From Corythucha ciliata (Eukaryota > Arthropoda > Insecta > Hemiptera > Tingidae), in assembly GCA_038030265.1 (NCBI GenBank), contig CM075937.1:10416001-10480000 (forward strand): a stretch of 64,000 nucleotides of DNA, in the 5' to 3' direction. Below the pieces are notes generated by a model that was not told the origin of the DNA, did no database searches, and saw only the letters and a program-made list of their open reading frames with translations. Shown here one piece after another: positions 57,319-64,000 of the stretch. Each line of letters begins with the position of its first letter. Within the stretch, counting starts at the first letter, position 1. The position numbers and the translations under genes are program-made.

Positions 57319-59237
57319 AAGATCTTCTCCCCCTTCCCCTCACCATCCAACACACTCCCGTCCTTAATTCGGCTCGTTGTGAAATGCGTAAACAAAACTG
57401 GAAATAACGCGCTCCACTTTTGTCCTCTCTTGTATATAGCGCTATAACTCCCTTCATAACCCTCTTCCGCCATTCCCCTCCACCACACCACACACCAGGT
57501 CCCGGGGCCTTTATATTATGACTTGAAACGTTTTTGTTTGTTGTTAAAAGAATTGTTTATAAGCTCCTTTCCCGCTTTATCGTGCGGTCAGCTAGATCGA
57601 TGGTTTCACTACGCTGCTAAAATTTTAGGATCTCCAGCGATGAGAGGGGCGGGGAGGGGAGATTCTCGAAATGTTCCATTCTATCACTGAGAAAAGTGAG
57701 CTGAGCCGAAGAGAATTACTTTTGAACCGAACGATTTTTCGGTCAACGTGCTGTTTTTTTCGGTTGAGCAGAAGCTGATGATAAGACTGATTTCACACTA
57801 ACAAATAATGTTCGGGCCAAAAATAATTGTACAAGATTAGTGAACTGAGTTTCAGGCAATTTACTTGGCACGAATACTTGGGGTAATGCCGATGACCCCC
57901 CTCCCCCTTTACATCAAACACCCTCATGTTACATCATTCCATCGCTTCCAAAATTCATAAAATATTGGGTTGATGTTTCAAGACAAATGAGGATGTGTAG
58001 TACCCATGCCGAATTAGTCCTGCCACATTATTCTTTTCCCCTGCAAATTAACGGTTACCGACGCTAGGGACCTAGTGGAGTCCCAGAACACCAAAACGCC
58101 AAGTTTAACGCATAAATTATCGTTTTCTGGAGGCAAAATGGTCAGTTTTTTTATATAAAATCTAGAATAGAAGGCTTCAAAATTTTCAACCGAGGTGGAG
58201 CTAGGGGCTTGAAAAAGTTGGGAAGGCTAATGGAATGAAGGTTGATGGGCAGAAATCAAGCTCACAGAGCATAGATTGGTCGGAAACAGGTGATTTTAAG
58301 CCTTTCACCCATTTTAGAAAAAAAGGCCCGTAAGTTTGTAGCGCGCTCCGCATTGGTCGTGGAAAACAAATGTACTTATTCACATGGATGTATTGGTGTA
58401 GGAAATTTAATGACCCTAAATGTTTTGTACGAGAAGGGTTTCCTCTATAAAGCCTCTCGATTTGGGGGATATTTATAGAAAAAACTGATAAAATGACCCA
58501 AAAATCGTGGTTTTCGGGCAGCCAAAAGTTGTGCCTAGTGTTTCAAAGTATTAATTTTTTATGTCGAAAACTTTCTACTTATACATACAGGTTGGATGCG
58601 AATAAGTGTAGAAAAAAAAATTGATGAAATTAGACCTCATTTGCAGACGAAAACGCTAAATACACTATGGTAGTGGTACGAAAATCAAAATCCATCGAGA
58701 TATGATTTTTCTAACATCTTTTTAGGATAACATTTCTTTCCCTAAATAAATGCGAGTAACTCGCTTTGTAGCAGACTTTCTGTAAATTTTTGGCTATGGA
58801 TTTGGGAAAAACACTCTGCCACCCTGACAGACCCTGTCAGTACCGTGACAGAAAGTCAGGAATAGCAATTTTCGACATAAAATAACTATATTCTGTCGCC
58901 TCAACACCTCCTTAAGATTGTACGATATGGGGATTTTTAATTTTCCATAAAATTCAACCCCCACTTCTTCATACTAAATCTGACTAGATAATGAATAATA
59001 GGCCGTAGGTGCGGAAGCAATGATCCAAATCAAAAGGAAAAATAAGTCCTCTCCCACTGTTGATCAACAACGCCTATCGACTTTCCATGGATCAGAGAAA
59101 CTTCTCCAACGTGTCCCATTCAAAATTACTCATGAGCGTTTGTTTAATTAATTGGCAATTTTCCAGCAAAAATGACAATGTTTTTTAAAGAAGAAAAATG
59201 TAACTTTTCTCTTTAAAATCGCTTGTTTTGACCTGCA
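57319..59237. other. Non-coding region, nothing recognised
   Basis: AT-rich sequence with short frames only. 57607-57623 (ACTACGCTGCTAAAATT) matches a word in the type 2 satellite near 54275. No element end, gene or RNA could be recognised. Confidence 0.35.
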
Positions 59238-59832
59238 AAATTCAAACAATCCTTGCGAATTTCAACATGCTAAACATCCTGAAAACCTCATCGTCAGTGG
59301 GCCTTTGAATGGAACTGACTGCCCACCGAACGAACGCCCACCAAAGTATCAAAAAATGTCGCCCCAGCAGCTGGCTGTCAAAAAGAGTGCATTCACTACA
59401 CCAAATTTCCACGTTTTTAGTTAATTTTCTATTATTCGACAAAAATTACCACTCAGTGTGATTCTCTTCTTTTATTTAGCCATTTCCGCACAATAATGCC
59501 TAATTTACTAATAACGTCGAAATTCGTATATTAGTAGTGAAATCCACTCTATTCGACAGCCAGCTGCCGGAGCGATATCTTTCGATGCTTTGGTGAGCCT
59601 TCACATCCAGTTCGATTCAAAGGACCGCTTCACATGAGGCTTTAAGGCCCGTTCACAAGCTCTATGTCTGCGTTGTGTGGAGTGTGGAGTCTATGCAACC
59701 AAACAAATTTATTCGCTCGAAAAATGAAGCATTTTGATAGGTTGCATGGACACCACACAACGAAAGCATAGAGTTTATGAACGGGGTCTTACGATTTTTA
59801 GCACGCTAAAAACCGCAAGGATCGTTTGAATT
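59238..59832. repeat. Foldback element with a MITE inserted in its right arm
   Basis: 59238-59399 pairs, imperfectly, with the reverse complement of 59537-59832 after removal of 59643-59791. Shared text includes AATTCAAAC-ATCCTTGCG at the outer ends, CCTTTGAAT-GAACTG, CACCAAAG-ATC and CAGCTGGCTGTC near the inner ends. The spacer is 137 bp. Non-coding. Confidence 0.8.
59643..59791. mobile_element. Hairpin MITE, about 150 bp
   Basis: The left end AAGGCCCGTTCACAAGCTCT and the right end, read inversely as AAGACCCCGTTCATAAACTCT, form inverted repeats continuing for about 55 bp through GTTGTGTGG and ATGCAACC. TTA borders both sides, consistent with a PIF/Harbinger-type three-base duplication. No coding capacity. 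Confidence 0.75.
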
Positions 59833-60365
59833 TTACTGGTTAAACCACTGGTTTTGAAGAGCACTCTTTTTCCCCAAAAATGGTCATTTCTGCCAAAAAA
59901 TCGCTAATTATTTTTTTTTTAATTGCTATAAAAGAAAATGAGTCATTTTCATGAGTTTTCCACCAAAATTTCCCCGCCAGAAGGGCCCCACTTCGGAAGC
60001 GCCGAAAACCCGAGTTTTTTTGCCTGTTACTCGAAAAGTAGTACGCGTTCTATGGAAATTTCCCGTAAAACTGGGTTTTCCTATAGCGGCGCAAAACGCT
60101 TAGCGAGCGCAGCGCATTTTACAATTATTCCTAGTTACATCTTCACTTTTCGACTGGGAAACAATTTAAAAAACGCTGCGCTGAGCGTTTGGAGCTGCTA
60201 GGAAAATCTATCTTTAAGACATTGTAGAGCACTGAATTTCCTTTAGAATTCAAACAACTATCTACATGTATAGACCAGCAGTCAGGTAACTTGTTAGTGA
60301 CACAATTCCAAAGTTAATGACATTTTGGTGTGTGATTCAGGGTGTATAAGGATGTCTCATGAGTT
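59833..60365. other. Non-coding spacer
   Basis: AT-rich. 60085-60110 (GGCGCAAAACGCTTAGCGAGCGCAGCG) and 60170-60195 (AAACGCTGCGCTGAGCGTTTGG) share inverse words and may be a small decayed MITE. Nothing else is recognised. Confidence 0.3.
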
Positions 60366-62014
60366 CACGGAAAGAAAAATGAGTTACTATACTATAGTAA
60401 AACGTTTTTGGGTTAATCCAATCTAAAAATTGGTAAAAAATGACATCTACGTAGTAAACTTAACTAATTGGTATTTGGTTGTTGGCTTTTTGGTATTTCA
60501 ACCTAAATTTTGGTAATATTAAACGATCCAAGAGGCTAAATCAGTCTCACGACGTTTCGTTGAAAGCACCGTGACAATATTGTCAGTTTTACCTCAATTA
60601 TAGTGCAAACGCCTTTTTTTTACCACTAACTAACTGAATAATAATGTAAAGCTGACAAAACTACTTTGTCCGGTCTACCCCTTGAGAGATAAGTGAGAAT
60701 AAAGTTTCACTAAGTTACATTCTACCTTTTCATTTTTGTTAAATAACCCTTGGTTTGGTAGCACGATAAGCTGGGGAACAAATATTTCAGCGCGGCCCAC
60801 CGTACTCCAGTTGATTCTACCTAACCCAGTTTGAAATTCAAGTAAATCCTAACCAAACTTGAGTCAAGTCAGCTTCATAATCCCCTCCACCTGGAGGTTG
60901 AGAGCTAAAACGAAGAAAAACGGCCTTTTCTGTAGTATTCGCCATATTTCGGCACGTGAAAGACCGTTTTTCTCTCAAAAAGTGACAGCGTGATGCCTTG
61001 AGTTTTACGACGCAAACTTCCTGTGCAATGGCGGACTCCGACGTGAAAGACTAAAAAGCTCAAAGAATAACATCGCTATTTTCAAAGGTAAGCAGTGTTA
61101 TATTTCAATAATACGTACAACAGGGGGTAAAATATCTAATTCAAGGAAAAAAACAAATACACTTTCTGAAGAGGGGCATCACCTAAAAAATAAATAAAAG
61201 TATTAAGTAATAAAATAATCACCAACGAATAATTATGTCTTCGTTTAATGCTCTTGTTCTCATGTTCCAGATTGATTCAAAAACTTTTTCGAAGAAGCGA
61301 GGACTGGGTTATGTCAGTATCAAAGAAAAAAAGCAGCTGCGACCTTCTGATGGTATAGCCACATGAGACATTCGAATAATACTTCAAGCAGCGAGGTGAC
61401 CTGACCGAAATGGACTCGAAATTAACAGTGCTAACCTTGCTTGATAAAGTCGTGGAATCAGCAAAAAATGTTTTGGCATGGGTACCAGGACCATACAGCA
61501 AATAGTATGGTAAAAACAACTAGATCCTAACTATATGAAGTAAAAATAGCAAAGTTCAAGCTAATTCAACGGATGACTAAATTCTCCTTCTACTTTTCAA
61601 GGGGTAATGTTAACCATAATTTTACTGAACATTTTAGTTGAAATAAAAAAAAGGTTCATTGTTCCGAAGCGGTATTGTTGATTTAACCTAAAATCTGATC
61701 TAGAAGAACCCTGCTTAAAACTTATTGGTATCAGACCTCATGGTTCCTTTTACCATTCTATGAAGTTGAGTGTACTAGTAGGTTGGTGAACCGCTTACTT
61801 TTGGGTTCTGTAAATCTAACTATATTGGATGTTAGTTTTACTGCACACAGATGGAGTAAGTCCTACTTCCGGACATAGTTGATTTAAACAAAACCCAATT
61901 ACTCTACTTGATGTGGTAACATTTACTAGGCGATTGAGTAGTCACTTTTTTCACCATATTTTTGGTTAGAAACACCGAATTTTGGTAATATTTACCCGAA
62001 CATTTTTCTCCGTG
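60366..62014. mobile_element. Candidate non-autonomous DNA transposon with CACGG-AAGAAAAAT ends
   Basis: The left end CACGGAAAGAAAAATG (60366) and the right end read inversely as CACGGAGAAAAATG (62014) are short inverted repeats with one gap. Internal text has repeated TTTTGGTAATATT words near both ends (60513 and 61980). No transposase motif is found; the 80-residue frame at 61277-61519 is not recognised. No unambiguous target duplication is seen, so the call rests on the ends alone. Confidence 0.4.
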
Positions 62015-62986
62015 TTTTCCACCTAAATTTCATGGTGGAAACATCTTGGAGAGGTAATCTACCCAGCAAAAAGGTAAGGTGTATTTGATTTTCTTCGAAA
62101 ACAGGACGAACGTATTCATCGGTCTAATAGATACCAAAAAGGTGCAGCTCTTTACATTAATGATACATTTCTCAACATGAAAAGACTTCTGCACGATCTC
62201 ATACATGAAGATTCACTTTATGAAAAGGTGAGGCTACGAAATTGGCATTGCTGGGGAGGGGGTAGCATTTGTATGAGAGAATCGACAGATAAGATTGCCA
62301 ACCACTGCTTGTCCTCAGAAAATCGTCGTGATGTTCTCTCTATCATTATTAAAAAATCAACTTTTCTGAAATCCTGGGGGGGGGGGTAGTTACCCCCATT
62401 ACCCCCCTTGTGGATCCGCCCCTGCTTGGGCCGAAAGTTCGGTCAACTGGTCACTTCGAACGAAATATCGAAGACGTTGCCCGAAGGAACTTTCCGACTG
62501 ATGCTCGGTTCATCTTGAGTGTTGAATCGAAGTTAGTAAGTTATTAAGTATTAAGTAGTAAGGAACCAAAGAGAACAGAGAGGGGGCAAGACCAACCACG
62601 AATTCTCTCTCATAATCCATCCATGGCTTTCGGACCTTTCGTGAGATTGTGCGTTTGTGTTTCAAGTGTTTAAAAGTTCACTTTCCTCTGTCTAACCAGT
62701 ATGACGTGCTAACTCGTCAAAAGGTAAGACTCTTTTAAAATTATTTTCTAATTACTTCTTCTAATACTGAGCCCAGCAATAAATTCGCTGCTATAATCAG
62801 ACCTCTTCCCTATTGCCTTCTGATCTGAAGCCTTCTGAATCAGTGTGCTTTCGTCCTTTGAACAGTCAACATACTTTTGTTTAGTTGTTACGTTGTTTTG
62901 AAGCTGGTTTATTTTGTTATTACGTGAAAATTACTACATTCAAAAAGGGAACATAGAGTTAGTTAGGAAATTACTGGTAATATAAT
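62015..62986. other. Upstream region of the right-edge LINE
   Basis: 62366-62425 is a G-run and C-run block ending TTGTGGATCCGCCCCTG, text typical of decayed DNA transposon ends. From about 62430 on the sequence may be the LINE 5' UTR, but its start is not marked. No gene. Confidence 0.35.
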
Positions 62987-64000
62987 ATGATAAATGACGA
63001 GGGGGGACGGGAGACCCTTCCCGATCCCCCAGCTGTATTAAAGAGCAATACACTTTCAGTGGCTAACGATACTCAAAATACTGCACTTCATTCTAGCTCT
63101 TACAATAAATCTCAAAATGTGGCTGGTGAATACAGCAAAAGAAAGAGTCGAGGCGAGTATCTAGCTTTATTGTCTCTGAACAGGTATAAAACAACCGATA
63201 AAGGCCCCTTTATTATTTTCGCGGAAGGTTTAGAAGGAAATGTAGGCAAAGTCCATCCAATGACCCTGGGTAAATGGATCTACGGCACAAATAAAGCGTT
63301 CTCAAACAATATAAATAACATAATCACAACAGGAATAAACCGTGTTAAAATCGAATTTAGTAATTACTCAAGCGCTAACGAAATGATTCAAAGTAAAATA
63401 ATGAACGATAAGAAAATTGTCTGTTACATTCCTGATCACCGAGTTAGCGTTGCCGGAGTAATACGCCATGTGGACACTTCGATGAGCGACGAGGAAATCA
63501 TGAATGTGTTAAAAACAGAAGTCCCTGTGAAGAGCGTGAGACGAATAACTAAATTAAAACAAAATGAAAACGGTACGAAACAGAGAATAATTCTCAATAC
63601 CTGTGTGTTAACATTTAACAGCCAGAAACTGCCAAGCTATGTCTCAATTTATGGAGCCAGGTGCAGAGTCGAACCATATATACCTCCAGTTCGCCAGTGC
63701 CAAAATTGTCAAAGATTCGGACACGCCTCGACCCAGTGTTGGAGTAAGGCAAGATGTAGCCACTGCGGAGAGATGCATTTGATCAAAGAGTGTACAAATT
63801 TAGAAAGGTCTCCAATATGCGTCAACTGTGGGCAAAACCATTTAGCCAATGACAAAAAATGCCAACACTTCGTTGTTTCGGCCAACAAAATAAATGAAAG
63901 AAGTCAGCAGGTTAGCTATGCCGAAATGGCTAGCAATAGATACTCTGTACTAGAGAATCTTCAAGAAGAGGAGAACAACGCAGAAAATTTATTCACGACT
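62987..64000 (+). CDS. LINE ORF1 (Jockey-like zinc-knuckle protein), cut by right window edge
   Basis: The ATG at 62987 opens a frame that continues to base 64000 without a stop (338 codons seen). Residues about 80-235 resemble the PRE_C2HC/RRM-like region of Jockey-group gag proteins (for example IIFAEGLEGN, then VGVIRHVDTSM-like text with small differences). Three knuckles follow near 240-300: CQNCQRFGHASTQC, CSHCGEMHLIKEC and CVNCGQNHLANDKKC. The protein would bind LINE RNA and act as its chaperone. There are no stops or frameshifts in the visible part, so this may be a young, possibly full-length copy. ORF2 would lie beyond the window. Confidence 0.88.
   Translation, partial: MINDEGGRETLPDPPAVLKSNTLSVANDTQNTALHSSSYNKSQNVAGEYSKRKSRGEYLALLSLNRYKTTDKGPFIIFAEGLEGNVGKVHPMTLGKWIYGTNKAFSNNINNIITTGINRVKIEFSNYSSANEMIQSKIMNDKKIVCYIPDHRVSVAGVIRHVDTSMSDEEIMNVLKTEVPVKSVRRITKLKQNENGTKQRIILNTCVLTFNSQKLPSYVSIYGARCRVEPYIPPVRQCQNCQRFGHASTQCWSKARCSHCGEMHLIKECTNLERSPICVNCGQNHLANDKKCQHFVVSANKINERSQQVSYAEMASNRYSVLENLQEEENNAENLFTT

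Noticed and set aside
57319..57493. Extension of the gypsy integrase frame across the N gap to 57491.
   Set aside because: Translation through Ns is meaningless, and the text beyond the gap has no resemblance to gypsy pol.

Overview
This is a eukaryotic (metazoan) window, almost certainly from an arthropod or a close relative. The evidence is the mix of repeats (R1-clade and Jockey-like LINEs, BEL/Pao and Ty3/gypsy LTR elements, PIF/Harbinger, FLYWCH/MULE), exons with GT-AG introns, and a rhodopsin-class neuropeptide receptor exon resembling TRH/EFLamide receptors. No bacterial feature, rRNA, CRISPR array or intact tRNA was seen. The species cannot be named from the sequence. One 500-base assembly gap lies at 56819-57318.

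Layout, left to right. 1-3110: a decayed Ty3/gypsy element on the minus strand, running off the left edge. 6327-7898: a truncated Ty3/gypsy RT-RNase H on the plus strand. 9640-11900: two related degenerate satellite-like arrays. 12735-12957: a probable tRNA-derived SINE. 14680-16870: a 17-bp minisatellite split by a 5'-truncated, internally deleted R1-clade LINE. 19886-20293: a foldback. 20910-32815: a three-level nest in which an R1-clade LINE sits in a BEL/Pao retrotransposon, which sits in a PIF/Harbinger transposon. 33363-34670: three exons of a FLYWCH-MULE transposase-like gene. 36480-37200: another degenerate array. 37290-37905: a Jockey-like LINE 3' end. 40570-42690: the main 17-bp minisatellite, with a higher-order duplication of about 0.95 kb. 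45659-46426: the first exon of a peptide GPCR, the only convincing host gene. 47845-50370: two abutting LINE fragments. 50375-51470: a long AT-rich foldback. 51480-54530: a satellite that is the reverse complement of the one at 10.9-11.9 kb. 54535-56818: a BEL fragment interrupted by a Ty3/gypsy element with a mutated integrase. 59238-59832: a foldback with a MITE in one arm. 60366-62014: a candidate TIR element. 62987-64000: the start of a Jockey-like LINE ORF1, running off the right edge.

The window is therefore a graveyard of mobile elements with little host coding sequence. The nests give a relative chronology. The Harbinger element is older than the BEL, and the BEL is older than the R1-clade insertion. 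The 17-bp minisatellite predates the R1-clade fragment inside it. I saw no defence system or host operon-like system. The most unusual material is the nested locus at 20.9-32.8 kb, the 17-bp minisatellite with its stop-free six-frame reading, and the inverted pair of decayed satellites.
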